The translations under genes and the position numbers were made by a program. Positions 11,265 through 23,509 of a stretch of 64,000 nt of DNA are shown here, in pieces. Source of the DNA: Zhengitettix transpicula (taxonomy: Eukaryota; Arthropoda; Insecta; Orthoptera; Tetrigidae); NCBI GenBank assembly GCA_037074705.1, contig CM073591.1:31910587-31974586 (forward strand), read 5' to 3'. How positions within the stretch are numbered: the stretch's first letter is position 1; each line of letters starts with the position of its first letter. Below the pieces are notes generated by a model that saw nothing but the letters and a program-made list of their open reading frames with translations, did not search any database and had not been told where the DNA came from.

Positions 11265-12529
11265 CCACTGTGATCAAAATGTAAGGTGAAATTGTCATTT
11301 AAAACTCCCGGGTATTAGGAAGGCAGGTAACTTTTTTTTCCTAGGTTGGTAGGACTGTCTATAATATTTGCCAAGCGTCTGTTTGTTAAAAGGTTTAATT
11401 ATCTTCGAGTTACACGTGTTTTTGTAAACAACCAAAAGTGAATTTTTCGATTTTTGCAATGGATGATTTTGTTGAGCAAAGAACTTGCATCACATTTTGT
11501 TTGCGGAACGAATATCCTTGTGCGGACACGTTGAAAATGTTGCGGAAGGCCTTTGGTGATCAAACTATGGCACAAAAAAACGTTTATAAGTGGTACAACG
11601 AGTTCAAAGAGGGCAGAGAACGCGTTGAAGACGAACCGCGCTCTGGACGACCATCAACGTCTACCGACGAGGGCCACGTCCAAAACATCAAAGATTTGGT
11701 GCTTGAAAATCGTCGATGGACAATTACAGATCTCGCTGATAGTGTTGGAATATCATTTGCCTCAGCCAAAACCATTTTGAAGAATGTTTTGTGTCTGAAA
11801 CGCGTCAAGTCTCGATTGGTGCCAAAATCGGTCAATTTTTTGGAAAATAAAGCGTCGCGTTGATGTGTGTGAATCTTTGCTGTCTGACTATCAGGACCAC
11901 TTGAAATGCATCATTACTGGAGACGAGACTTTGATTTACGCACAGGACCCTGAAACCACCGACCAATCCAACGAATATCGTGCAAAAGGTGAAGCAAGGC
12001 CGAAAATCAAGGTCATGTTGACAGTTTTCTTTGATTATCGTGGTGTGCTGCACTATGGATTCCTTCTGCCAGGCCAAACTGTGAACAAAGAATATTATTT
12101 GAACGATATGCGTCGTTTGCGTGAAGCTATTCGTCTGAAACTCTTGGTTCCTTCATCACGATAATGCACCATGTCATAATGCATTGGTTCTTCGCGACTT
12201 TTTTGCCAAAAACTCGACTCATATCGTTCTGCAACCACCGTATTTGCCTGATTTGGATCCGTGCTACTTCTGGCTGTTCAGAAAACTCAAAAGGCCAATG
12301 CGGAGACGCCGTTTAGACACGATTGAGGAGATAAAAACGGAATCGAAGAAGGTCTTGAAGGCTATACCGTAAAAAGACTATTCCAACTGTTTCGAGGACT
12401 GGAAAAAGCGTTGGAAAAGTACATTTTATCGGACGGGGATTACTTTGAAGGGGATGAAATTGATTTGGAAGAATAAATAAAGAATTTATATTTTATAAAT
12501 AAATTCACCTTACTTTTTGTTCACAGTAG
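11265..12529 (+). mobile_element. Mariner transposon, full length but inactive
   Basis: A 1265-bp element flanked by TA (11263-11264 and 12530-12531), the target duplication of the Tc1/mariner superfamily. Its terminal inverted repeats read CCACTGTGATCAAAATGTAA on the left and, on the minus strand from the right end, CTACTGTGAACAAAAAGTAA, continuing as GGTGAA in both (about 4 mismatches in 26). The length is normal for mariner. The internal transposase is broken by frameshifts, a stop and a lost catalytic residue, so it could move only with enzyme supplied elsewhere. Confidence 0.93.
11459..12476 (+). pseudogene. Mariner transposase pseudogene (D,D34D family)
   Basis: The likely start is the ATG at 11459 (M-D-D-F-V), seven codons inside a longer frame. 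Parts in order: an N-terminal helix-turn-helix region with WYNEFKEGRE, the SGRPSTST linker motif, a second helix-turn-helix, then RLVPKSVNF, the WVPHEL-like motif. An extra base near 11849 shifts the frame. The next part has the first catalytic Asp in TGDETLIY (11922-11924) and appears to lack about eight residues after GEARPK. A deletion and shift near 12141 removes the segment before WFLHHDNAPCH (second Asp, 12160-12162). The third catalytic position, 34 residues on, is Tyr (TAC 12265-12267, in DLDPCYFW). A TAA at 12370 replaces an expected Glu codon, another shift lies near 12415, and the end is TAA at 12474-12476. It is clearly non-functional. The subfamily is not assigned with confidence. 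Confidence 0.92.
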
Positions 12530-12589
12530 TACATCGCTACATTGAACAGTCACAAAAAACTCTTTCCAATAATCAAAACTATATTTGTT

Positions 12590-12740
12590 TAATAATAACA
12601 AAGATAGCCAAATACAGGCAAAAAAAGTGATGATATATATATCGAAGTATAAAGTGTGTGGTATTTATATCATCACTTCTTTTGTCTGTATTTGGCTATA
12701 TTTGTTATTATTAATTTTCAAAACAGAGGTAAAATTTTAA
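12590..12740. repeat. Palindrome of two Penelope-like 3' ends
   Basis: About 47 bp at 12590-12636 is the reverse complement of 12667-12712 with roughly three mismatches; both contain ...GTATTTGGCTAT.TTTGTT. The right arm is preceded by GTGTGGTATTTATATCATCAC as in the terminus at 6.8 kb. The two 3' ends point away from each other around a 30-base centre. It begins only 60 bp after the mariner. Confidence 0.65.
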
Positions 12741-13860
12741 TTTGTTTATATCTGTTTCAGTTCAGTCCACAATTTGCATTTATATTTAATTTTGTGTACA
12801 GTGGTACGATTGAGTACCTCATTTGTAATTTCGGAGGCGAAAAGTACAAAGTACATTAATAGAAGATGAAAAGTGACCGCCATAGTAAATCATCCAGACA
12901 TTGCGAAATAACGGTTTACTTTAATCATCCAAAGCTGTATCGATTCACCGTTAATCGGAATTTGTAGATTTTTCGACAATGAAGTGAAAAGCAAATTTAT
13001 CGTCTAGATCACGCGGGTAAACGAGGTGATGTTTTCCCAGGTAGGGTAACGATTTATAAAAAGAGAGATGAAATGACAAGAGCTTTTTATTCTTTTTGGA
13101 CATGTTGACATGCTCGTAGAATTATTTTGTTTACACGTGTAGTAAAACATCGTAGAAAAACAGGGACAAAAGTTGATGTCCAATGACTTTATTTGGAAAA
13201 AATATACTGCAATAAGGAAAGCTAGACAAACATCCAAGTTGCTTACTATTTTCCCTGAAGACACCAATCACCTTAAAATATTATTCAAGGTTTCCCAGGT
13301 TATGTAGGAAAACCCCATAATTTATTCCTTCATTACATTCCTTATAAAATGGAATTAAATTTAATATTAAGTTGTTCTAAAACAACGATTTTTTAAAGAC
13401 CTGATATAGAGTTTATATTTAGCGTTTTTAAAAGGGTAGTTAGCACCTTCCATAAATAAAGAAAAATTAATTAATTACTTTGATAAGTACTTTTTATTTG
13501 TAATTTAAAATAATAATATTTAACAGACGCTCAAGATTTAAGATAAAATTATTAATAATCGAAATATTAGAAACTTAAATAAAAACTGATATATAGTAAA
13601 ATTAATTAAAAACAGATGATAATGGATTCAATATGCTAATTTCAAAGTATTATGTTCTTGTAACTTTATGTCGCTGTACACGGGGAATTTTTTTTCGGTA
13701 GTTTATTAGATCCAATTTACTTCCTCTTCCCTTAAATCATGCTGTTAAAATTCAAAGAGCCGTGCCACCACCCGACCCCCTTTTTTTTTTTTAAAAAAAA
13801 GTGAAAAATCGTGACATCAGAAATTTTATTTAATTATGACATATCACAGCTTTAATTAAA
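12740..13860. other. AT-rich non-coding DNA
   Basis: No recognised gene or element. A T14-A8 near-palindrome lies at about 13782-13800. Confidence 0.4.
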
Positions 13861-13864
13861 AACC

Positions 13865-14125
13865 CTTATTGCTAACGCGTCTACGTCCACGGCAGAATTA
13901 CTAATGCTTCTTCCTCATTAAGAGTCGCTCGACAGCTCGCTGTGCCATCCGCGAATATTTTGGACGTTTATTACGGCTCGTTGAACTGGTGGCGAATTTT
14001 TAGTGTGAAAATGAATGCTCCAGCACATTTCGACCGCTTCGTGTGGCGGCGACTCACAAAGTTCACTTTCGGCGCGATGCGCTTCAGCTCTTCTGCCTTT
14101 ATTTGACTCGAGTTTCAACACCTCG
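13865..14125. other. CpG-dense island, possibly promoter or exon
   Basis: This stretch is far richer in CG dinucleotides than its surroundings (for example around 13921-13956 and 14027-14078) and lies in AT-rich DNA. A 67-codon minus frame and an 80-codon plus frame overlap it, neither with a recognisable motif. It could be a promoter, an untranslated exon or the remnant of an element. Confidence 0.25.
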
Positions 14126-14599
14126 TGCCGTTAATTTAAAGATGGAGACATATTTAACTTCCCAACTTAAATACTCAAGCGTCTGTGCTGAAACTTACTC
14201 GGAAAATTTTATCTCAATTTTAATATATACTACACGAAAATTGAAAAAAAAAACCGGTAGCCATTATAACTTCTTACGAGAATAATTAATGGAAATTTAA
14301 GAGCGAAATTCAATCATAAATACGAAGTATAACTCACTGAGAGTTAGAATGTCGTTTTTATAGCTCTCTGGTTCCAAATCACATGCAAACATTGGACAGA
14401 ATTTTCCTCTCCTCCTATTTGACCAGGTCAGCTGCCTCCAAGGTATGGAATTAGGGGTCCTCGCAGAAAATGTCTCCTTCAGTTAACGTGAAACAAGAAC
14501 CAAGAAGCTGACCTAAAAATGTTTTTAGTAACGTATTTGGTTATTTTAATTATTTTCTCACTGTAAAATGTTCATCTGTTACATTTACATGCTAGATGT

Positions 14600-14735
14600 A
14601 TGACGGCGTTGTCATAATTAAACTCAGCGACATCCATAACACCGGATTTGACTCTAATCTGGGTTGTTTTTTTGCGTTATTTTTATTTAACGCTCTTCCG
14701 TTTCAGCATTTTCCAATAATTTTCCACCCCCCGTC
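14600..14735 (-). repeat. Family B repeat fragment
   Basis: The minus-strand family B block is present: GACGGCGTTGTCATAATTAA, then ACTCAGCGACATCCATAACA, then CTGGGTTGTTTTTTTGCG. No clear ends. Confidence 0.5.
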
Positions 14736-14769
14736 CGCCCCCGCCTCTGCGGGGTAGTAATAGTGTCTT

Positions 14770-16560
14770 ACCCCCCACACACACAGTGTTTGTTTCCGAT
14801 TCTAAAGGAACACGGGTACGAAATTTGGTCAAATTTTCTCCACTGATGTACACACACAAACGTAGTCTATTTTTTTTTATTAGAAGAAGAAGAACATAGA
14901 TTTGTGCATTTATTAATATGAATTTTAGTCATATGAATATTCAGTTAAAATATTATGAAGAATGATATTTTATGAACTTATAATTTTTATTTTATCAACC
15001 CCACTTTTTAGCAGTCACAATAAATAGAATTTTATATTTTTCCAAAGCATTTATTCAGGAGCTTTCTGCCATAATAATCTTCAGCTTGTAGTCAAATTTT
15101 CAAAATTTAATTTTTAAGCTAGGACCTGAAATGGAGGTTTACAATTTATAACATAATTTGAAATATTTAAATTTAATTTCTTGAAATTGTATCATCTTAA
15201 TATATTTATACGTCACTTAAAAAAATAAATATTTAAAAAATTGATATTATATAAATATAATTAATGAATTCATTTAGTTTTTTTTAAGTTCTCATCGTTT
15301 TTACCGAGTTCTTAACTCAAAATTATAAAACTGAGGCTTGTTACAGCACTTGCGGATAGTTGGCTCTGGTTAATTATGGAATTCTCCCTCAGGATAACAA
15401 TTATCAGAATTATGATCACTTTTATATAATTTCGTAGTACGAATTAAAATTTTTCTAATAATTATATTTTACATTTTATCATATTATTTACGGGCAAAAA
15501 TTTCAGTTAATGCTTCTTTATGTCAAATATTTCATATGGTTTTGTAATGAATTTTAACTTATAAATGTTTTAAACGTATTTAATTTTTAAACTGTTCTTA
15601 CGAATTATCCAGATTAAGTTAAAGTATCCGTCGTCGAACAATTTTTTTTTTTCGTGTAGTCTAAAATAATTCCAGATTCGTGTAAACTCAGAGCCCCAAA
15701 CACCAACTCTGGCATGACTTGCTGTGGTTTCGTGAAAAGAGGCGCAACACGAATTAAAATGGAGGCAGCCGTGTTCATACATGCGTCTGAGTTTAGCGGA
15801 CCAGGGCTGCGAAAAAGAAAAAAAAAGGAGAATGAAGACCAGAATAACAATGAAAAACAAAACTGTAGGGAGCTACATGCAAGTGTACGCTCTTCGCAAA
15901 TAATAGGGATGAAGCCAATCTCAACACTCCTTTCTGCTTTTGAAAATACGCGTTGGATACAACATGGACAGTACAAATACACTGACACACGGTTTTTATG
16001 TGTTGAAAAATAAAACATATTAGAAATACGTCCTATTTTGAAGTTGTAATGTTTTTCTTTTAGGTAAAAATAATCTATGATTTATTGAAAACATAGCTTT
16101 TGGTGTTTTGTTTATCAATAAATTTCCCCTACTAACCTTATGATTTTTACGATAAGATTAACGAACCATTTATGAACATAAATCTTATGTAATGTTGCAT
16201 CAAATAAATTCTCAAAACATAATTTAAATCTGGACTAATAGCACCATAATATTGTTCGCGAAGGAAGACGATGTAGGTTGTATTACTTCCTTTCGAAACA
16301 GTAATTATTACGTTCATCATACCGTGTATGAGAATTAACAACGTCTAGTGCAGTTTTATTATGTAAAAGGTAAGTGAACATTGAGTTAAGTATTAAAAAA
16401 ATACCAGTAAAACTTCAGTATATTAAAAATGTTTTTCTTGAGCTTTTCCACAAGGCCAGTTAAATAATAAATAAAATTTTATTAGATTTATGAATATATA
16501 TTTTTAAAATTATATTAAATTCTAAAAATTAAATATTAGGCCTATATAGATTTATATCGG
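14770..16560. other. Non-coding DNA with one less AT-rich patch
   Basis: Mostly AT-rich. At 15614-16018 open frames of 96, 99 and 134 codons overlap on both strands around a purine-rich AAAAAGAAAAAAAAAGG run. Their products are low-complexity in part and match no family I know, so I do not call a gene. Confidence 0.35.
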
Positions 16561-16572
16561 CGTAACATAGGC

Positions 16573-16834
16573 TACTCCTCTCCCGCTATCGGAAGGGAGT
16601 GGGACAAGTACCCAATGCCCGACCTACCTGATGCAGGTTTTTCTAGGGTTTTCCCTGCATTTCTTTAGACGAATGCCAGGTAGGATCCTTAAAATATAGC
16701 CCGGGGGCCCTAGTTAACCCTTGGCTACCTTCCTCTACCCTTCCGCATACTCCCTTTCAAATCCCTTCCTATGCTATTAAAGGGGAGTTGCCCTAAGTGG
16801 ATTACCCTCATGTAGCCTGTTGCCCTAAAAAAAA
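16573..16834 (+). mobile_element. GCR retroposon copy 1, 5'-truncated, poly(A) tail
   Basis: This copy starts within the CTCCTCTCCCGCTATCGGAA block and runs through GATGCAGGTTTTTCTAGGG, AGCCCGGGGGCCCTAG and TTCCGCAT to CCTGTTGCCCTAAAAAAAA. It is markedly more GC-rich than its flanks. The poly(A) end and internal start mark it as a reverse-transcribed copy. Copy 2 follows in the same orientation. Confidence 0.8.
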
Positions 16835-16840
16835 TACATT

Positions 16841-17396
16841 TTTCTTCGAAGAAGCCTGCGAGAGGATTCTCTCGCAGGTAACCTGCGAGGGATGTTCTCT
16901 CTCAGGCAGAACCTTTTAGGAGAGATACGAAGGGGCTACCTTTGGGGATGCCTTTTTCTCTCCGTGTTTGAACTAAGGTTCCCACAAGCCGAGGCACCTC
17001 GCCCTGTTTTGAGAGGTGTATGTTCCGGGTTCACAGACCTTGGGCATACGGTAAGAGTTGTCCGCTAATTCCCATTGGAATAGTCCGCCAGCCGCCTCCT
17101 AAACTGGTCGAGGCACGGAGAAGGGAATGCTGCGTCCCCACAGCAAACTCCTCTCCCGCTATCGGAAGGGCGTGGGACAAGTACCCAATGCCCGACCTAC
17201 CCGATGCAGGTTTTTCTATGGTTTTCCCTGCATTTCTTTAGGCGAATGCCGGGTAGGATCCTTAAAATATAGCCCGGGGGCCCTAGTAACCCTTGGCTAC
17301 CTTCCTCAACCCTTCCGCATCCCCCCTTTCAAATCCCTTCCTATGCTATTAAAGGGGAGTTGCCCAATGTGGATCACCCTGTTGCCCTAAAAAAAA
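16841..17396 (+). mobile_element. GCR retroposon copy 2, among the longest
   Basis: This copy includes the 5' region with a perfect 10-bp hairpin (CCTGCGAGAG-GATT-CTCTCGCAGG, 16855-16878) and an overlapping alternative pairing at 16871-16889. It then continues through all other GCR blocks to GTTGCCCTAAAAAAAA. It lacks a few bases (CATGTAGC) before the tail found in most other copies. Frames of 73 and 87 codons within it recur in other copies only because the nucleotide sequence recurs; they are broken by stops elsewhere. Confidence 0.8.
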
Positions 17397-17399
17397 TAA

Positions 17400-18258
17400 A
17401 GATCACTGAAAGTATTATTTGGACTGAGGGATTACGCATTCAGTCATTTGAGAGAAATCCAGACCAGACCAACTACAGTGTACAACGAAAATCAATTGGC
17501 GGATAATAAATAAAGGTACAGAAATGTTTAAAATCCTGACAACAACAAGTCGAAACTGGGGTTTCCCTGTAGCAACGTTGCTATTATATTTCTGCCCTTA
17601 TATAAGTCGACGTGGAACACACCTCTCAAAATTTCAACCGAAATATGAATTTTAGCAATTGAAAGATGCAATAATTTCAACGAATTGCTGATGACCGCGG
17701 TCTATTCTATCTGATAATCCTAGGAGGTTTTTTTTTATCAACTAGGCACTGTGCGAACTTGTAAATGATTAACTTAGTTAGGGACTCGCTTCCTATTACT
17801 GAAGTTTAGAGGCCATTAAGGCAAGTCTCGGTAATTGGATTCTATTGAGCGGTTTAACGGAAATGCAATGGGTTAGTGTTTGGAGGAGAGTGGACGAATT
17901 GGGTGTCGTGTTGCTGTTACCTACTGTTAAATACGAGTACTTTAGCAACTAAGCGTACAATGGCAGTCGGACGTTCCGGAAATATCTCAAACCCAATGGA
18001 TCAGAAAATTTATTCTGCACTCTAGTGACTAATGCGAGTTCTTCTAAATACTTGTTCACATGTTAGAACATCGATTGCAGACGAAGATTTAGTTTATAAA
18101 TGTCTTTGTGTAATAGAAATAGTCAAATTCATATATATGTATATATTTAAGCCAGGAGCCCAGTTGTTATGGATATGGAACGGAGAAAATAATACTTTGG
18201 TATTTAAAAGGCTTAGAATTGATTAATTTCAGACATTAGTGGATTTTAAGCCGAAAAC
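17400..18258. other. Non-coding DNA, nothing recognised
   Basis: No gene, RNA or repeat is recognised between GCR copies 2 and 3. Confidence 0.4.
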
Positions 18259-18389
18259 GTTTTTTTTTGGGGGGGGAGGAAACAGGCTACATGAGGGTAA
18301 CCCACGTTGGGCAACTCCCCTTTAATAGCATAGGAAGGGATTTGAAAGGGGGGATGCGGAAGGGTAGACGAAGATAGCCAAGGGTTAAC
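18259..18389 (-). mobile_element. GCR retroposon copy 3, short 3' fragment
   Basis: A T9 then G8 run (the tail on the minus strand) is followed by ACAGGCTACATGAGGGTAA and the terminal 100 bp of GCR, ending at AAGGGTTAACT. It is strongly 5'-truncated. Confidence 0.75.
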
Positions 18390-20130
18390 TTTTTAACGCG
18401 GAAAACGGAAAAAAGCTTACACGAAACGCATACTGCCCGCGGGAAACGTCTGGCAAGTTAAGGCTAGGCGAAATAGGAGAATTATGGAAAGTAAATAAGA
18501 AAGTAATCGAGTTCGTGAATCCCTTGACTCTCAAACTCAGAGATGGGAAAAGTATGCTAGAACACAAAACTTGAAGTAAAACTAAATTATGATTTAATGA
18601 GTTGAAAGGAGATGGTAAAACCAAGAGCCTCCGGTTTGACTCCCCGGGGGTGGGGATTGGCCTTCAATATATCAAATTCACCCAGTATATTTTAATATTT
18701 TAATGTATACTTTCATTCGCACGTCCGAGGCAAAATTCAAGGAGATCCTAGTCTGGATTTTAGGTTTGTTTAAGGCAGACAATGGTCGCGACAGCCATCT
18801 GGTCGACTCGGCATCACATCTTACTTTAATTCTCTCCAAAGAAATGTCACTATTTACTAGAGTTAAATAATGATCCTAAAAGTATTTTAAAACATCAAAC
18901 AGAACCATAATTTCAGCTCAAAACATTAATAGTTATGTTTAACTGAAATCATTTGATTATGAATCAATAAACCAGTAAATTTTACCAGAAATATTTTTTA
19001 ATGTTGTAAATTAATATATATATATATATAATATTCTCTAAACAATTTGTAATTATAATTAATACAATAAAAATAGTTACCATGTATAATTTTTTTTGGC
19101 TGCAATTGGTGAAAAAAAACAGGCATAGAAATTTCCCCCAAATTTTAATTATGCGTATGTAATTCAAGAAATAAATTACCTTTAGACTCAAAAAATTTTT
19201 ATATTTGCATCTGAAGAATTTATAAAAATGGGTGATACGTTGTTAGTTTTTTATTAATATTTTATATTTTTTTATTAATTAAAAAATATATATTTCAGCC
19301 TAATTTGGCTGGTTTATTTATTTATAACTCAAGAAATTATTTAGACTGGAATTTCAATGACCTGAGATTGAGGATTCCATGTGTACCATATGAAGCGCAG
19401 ATTGCAGTCCTTAATTACGGAGTCGAAATGGCACAGCCATAACAGCGAGCGACACACCCACGCTCCAGGTGGCTCATAACGACGCAAGTGTAACAGTCAG
19501 TGCGTCTCGCTCGTAACTGCGGAGCTGCCCCCAAGATAATGCAAGTATTACGGCAATCAGGAGATGCGCAGGCTAAGGTGAACATTAAAGCGAACATTCG
19601 CATTAAAAAGTACGGCGAACAGGCGAGGCCGCAGAAAATTAAAAGTGAAGACACTCTTAGAAAATACTTTTTCGTATTTCACTCTTATGGTTTAATCTAA
19701 TTGATTCATTTTTCTTCTGAATTTATGTTTCCTCCCCTATAGTTTTTTCTACGCGGACATTAAAGTATGATTCTTTATATATTAATATAAAGATTCAATG
19801 GATCACCACCATTCTCCTTTAATTCACTCCTCTCTTGAGTTTCATTTCTCTGACGAGGAGGCGTCATGCTAAGCAGAGGGATTCTAATCTATGTCCAGTC
19901 AGACTAATTTTCTTATCTCTTCATTATTTCAGGAAAGGCTGTGATTTATATTTTAATACGAGGGTCAGACAATAAGAAATGCCTTCTATTTTTGTCTCTT
20001 TTTTCTAGACAAAGAGATGTAATTTACATAGCATAAACTCACAACATTAATTATTAAATTAGATAGTTACATTTATTCGCCATTAGCCCCCTAATGAGGA
20101 AATAGCATTCGTCACAAATGTACAATAGAT
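18390..20130. other. AT-rich non-coding DNA with a TA tract
   Basis: It contains (TA)n at 19014-19031. No gene recognised; frames of 60-80 codons show no motif. The stretch at 19425-19560 is slightly GC-richer but unassigned. Confidence 0.35.
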
Positions 20131-20133
20131 AAA

Positions 20134-20650
20134 TCTATATAATAAAAAAGGATGTATATTTGTATGTATGTATGTATTTACGTTAAATTCTATACAAATT
20201 TAAAAGCGTGGAAAGATTGCAACAAAAATTGGTACACATATTTTTCAAAACACGAGAAACGGTACTGTGAGGGTGAGAAACCCCTAGCATACATGTGGAA
20301 AGAATTATAATTAAAAACCGTTATCATTGAATGTTAAATTACTGCGCGCCAAGAGACAATGACGTCACGCGAGAGAAAGACGTTACTACGCAACGAACAA
20401 AGGAAATAGTTCCTTTATAAGGAATGAAATAAAGCAGAAATATTTTCTTTAAATAAAAAATATAATTTTATACAGCAATACTCCATCGAATGGTAATAAA
20501 GAAAGCTAACAATTTCATCAATATAATATTTCGTAACGTATGAAGACTGAGGGACAATTATATCCTGAAATACTCAAGGAATATATTCAATTAAATACTT
20601 TTTTGAGTTTATATAAATAAGTACACGAGCAACGCCGGGAAACCAGCTAG
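20134..20650 (+). mobile_element. Non-autonomous Helitron-like element, family A
   Basis: Starts TCTATATAATAAAAAAGG after an A and ends ...GCAACGCCGGGAAACCAGCTAG before a T, so the ends are A|TC...CTAG|T. That is the Helitron rule: 5' TC, 3' CTRR, insertion between A and T, no target duplication. It contains a TGTATGTATGTATG tract, a TTTAAAAGCGTGGA block and a GGTACTGTGAGGGTGAGAAA block shared with copies at 33.1, 60.8, 61.2 and 63.9 kb. No coding capacity. Confidence 0.65.
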
Positions 20651-20659
20651 TTACATATA

Positions 20660-21375
20660 AAATGAATTAATATTAACAGTAATAATTAATAAGTTACACA
20701 ATTCATATCTGTTCACATTTGTCCAGTCACTACTTTCATACACACTATACGTAAGAATATTAATATAGTCTCCGCCCTTTTCTACAGTTTTGTCTACCGT
20801 TTAACAAGGGCATCATTCCACTGCGGAAAAAAAGCGTGATCTTGTTTCCTAAGCCATCGACGCTCGGACGTTTTCACGGCGTTTGCCCTTCAGCTTCGTT
20901 AGTGAGACGAATCTAGCGCCTAACAGTGTCGACATCCATTGTTGCATCACCATATTTCTCAGCCTTTTATGATTGCGAATTGGCATTTAACCTTCCGTAT
21001 TTAGGAATTAAATCACAGAACGATGTCTAATACGTACGCCAATGTTAGACATTTTGCAAGAGGGTGCAGTGCTGCCACCAGTTGACTTAGGAAGTTGTTA
21101 CTGCAGTGTATTGGAGAAGAATGTCTGAGGAATATAGAACAATTCTAAATTTTCATATAACTAACTTATTTAAGGAGAAAAAAATAGGAACCACTCTTCG
21201 TACAATACCGGGCGAAGTTATATAATCCCTTGGAGTTTATAAGGAAACTGAGGGACCAAATCGCGAGAAAGCTTAAATCTATTATTGGTCATGTAAATTA
21301 ACAGCCTGACCGTTGTCTCGCTCGATCATTGTACTCCATGGTCTTCAGTAAAACGTGCAATAACGTTAATCCGAA

Positions 21376-21413
<38 letters not shown>

Positions 21414-22735
21414 TATTTTCTGCTTTGGTGTATATTTAAAAAAATATATTTTGATTGAGTGTCATCATTACAGATAAATTTCATTTTCTGTCGTTATTCA
21501 CATAAGTCAATGAATATAGAATTACAAATTCATTTTTCAGTTGTACCACAACAACGGTTTGACTTAAATGACGTTATTTAAAAGCTTACAACGTTTAACT
21601 GTATGGAGGTAACTCATCTAAAGATACCGGTAGGAATCAATATTATAAAAGCAATAATAAATTGACGATCATTTTATTTATTATTATCAAGGCATCATCT
21701 AGCGTTAGTAAGTGTAATTTTGCAGTTGACTTTGTGTTCGTTGAATGTCAGCGGTCAATAACAGAGCTTCCGCGAACAGCACAATACAAATGCTGCGGCT
21801 TTCTAGTTTCACGGTGGTATCTGTTGAATATGTATGAGCGACGCCAATGTCGGTCTGTCAAGAGACGTCTGACAACAAACTCCACGTGACCCAGTGTCAA
21901 CACGTGCATTCCAGAACCATTACCATGGTTTAGGGTACAAGGGACTTCTGCGACCTACCCGTGACTCTACTCCGGGTTCATTAATCCCTGCAGTGATTCT
22001 CTACCACAAGTCGAAGGGTTGCGTTCATGGACAAAAGGAAAAGATATACGAAAACTATATACAGATAGTAATATTTATTAATATCATCTTCTTAGACGTT
22101 CCGCATTCTCTGACACCACCAACAGGTGACTAACGAATATTTACATAATTTTAAGGATATATTCAATCCGTGTTTCTAATAAGTACCGGGTGTATAAATT
22201 TAAATCCGCTGTTTTTTTAGTAAAAAACACATGTTTCTTTCATAGAAAGCAAAAAATAAAATAATAAAAATATCGGCCGTCGCTAGCTACACATTTTCCT
22301 CATCTCTCAGGCAATTTGAGCATACCGCCCCCCCCAAAAAATTCCTTTTCTTTCAAGAAAAGCCATTTTCTGCCGTCTTCGTAAAAATCGAAGTGAGTCT
22401 CAGCGAGAACGTGGTTTATCGAAGAAAACAGGTGGTAGTCGGAGGGAACCAAGCCTGCGTTTCGGGCCATTGTTGACGAGTGCGATGGTTGCGCTGTCCT
22501 GGAGGAACATCAATCAGCTTCTCATGCTGATAATCCGATCTTTTTTCACGCATAACACGGTGCAATTTGATCAGTTGTTGGTGGTTGCGGTGGGTATTGA
22601 GAGTTTCATCAGGATTCAACAATTCATAGTCGACGATACCCTCCTGATTTCCCCCAAACTCACAGCATCGTCTTCAGTCTGAAGGGATTTGATCTTGATA
22701 GTTGGCCGGGATCAACCCATTATTTTTCCGTTTAG
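20660..22735. other. Non-coding DNA with a long (TA)n tract
   Basis: (TA)n at 21377-21410. Frames at 21662-21889 and 22416-22682 are short and without motifs. A C9-type run lies near 22327. Confidence 0.35.
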
Positions 22736-22737
22736 GA

Positions 22738-23290
22738 TATTTTTTAGGGTAACAGGCTACATGAGGGTAATCCACATGGTGGCAGCACCCATTTAATAGC
22801 ATATGAAGGGATTTTAAAGGGGGGATGCGGAAGGGTAGAGGAAGGTAGCCAAAGGTTAACTAGGGCCCCCGGGCTATGATTTAAGGATCCTACCCGGCAA
22901 TTCGTCTAAAAGTGATGCAGGTAAAACCCTAGAAAAACTTGCATCAGGTAGGTCGGGCATTTGATACTTATCCCACGCCCTTCCGATGGCGGGAGAGGAG
23001 TTTGCTGTGGGGACGCAGCTTTCCCCTTGCCGTGCCTTGACCGGTTTAGGAGAAAGCTGGCTGACTATTCCAATAGGAATAGCAGACAACTCTTACCGTA
23101 TGCCCAAGGTCTGCGAGCCCAGAACATACACCTCTCAAAACAGGTCGAGGTGCCTCGGCAAGTGCGAACCTTAGTTCAAAAAACCAGAGAGATGTGAAGA
23201 CATCCCTAAAGGTAACCTCCGCCAGAGCTCTCTGGGAAGGTTCACCTGCGAGAGAATCTCTTGCAGGCTTCCTTCTCGTTTAGGATTCGT
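22738..23290 (-). mobile_element. GCR retroposon copy 4, long
   Basis: On the minus strand it spans the 5' hairpin region (CCTGCAAGAG-ATT-CTCTCGCAGG type near 23243-23266) through to CCTGTTACCCTAAAAAA. The middle hairpin keeps its stem with a changed loop (CTATTCC-TATT-GGAATAG). Copy 5 follows on the same strand. Confidence 0.8.
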
Positions 23291-23304
23291 TTCGGATTTT
23301 TTGA

Positions 23305-23500
23305 GGTGTAGACAGGCTATGTATAGGGTAATCCACATAGTGGCAACTCCCCTCTTAAAGCATAGGAAATGGATTTGAAAGCTGGGATGCGGAAGGGTAG
23401 AGGAAGGTAGCCAAGGGTTAACTAGGGCCCCCGGACTATGGTTTAAGGATCCTACCCAGCAATTCGCCTAAAAGTGATGCAGGGAAAAATTTAGGATTCT
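23305..23500 (-). mobile_element. GCR retroposon copy 5, subfamily B
   Basis: The 3' end differs from most copies: on the minus strand it reads ACATAGCCTGTCTACACCTC then A6, instead of TAGCCTGTTGCCCTAAA. It is cut off at its 5' side inside the GATGCAGGG block. Confidence 0.75.
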
Positions 23501-23509
23501 CGAAATATA

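Noticed and set aside
11438..11458. Upstream ATG as the mariner transposase start.
   Set aside because: The family N-terminus fits the ATG at 11459; the seven extra residues have no counterpart.
15614..16018. Overlapping frames of 96-134 codons on both strands.
   Set aside because: No motif, low-complexity segments, and several overlapping frames at once; more likely chance in a less AT-rich patch.
20134..20650. Calling the CTAG-ended repeats SINEs or LINE tails.
   Set aside because: No poly(A), no pol III boxes and no target duplication; the TC and CTAG ends between A and T fit Helitrons better.
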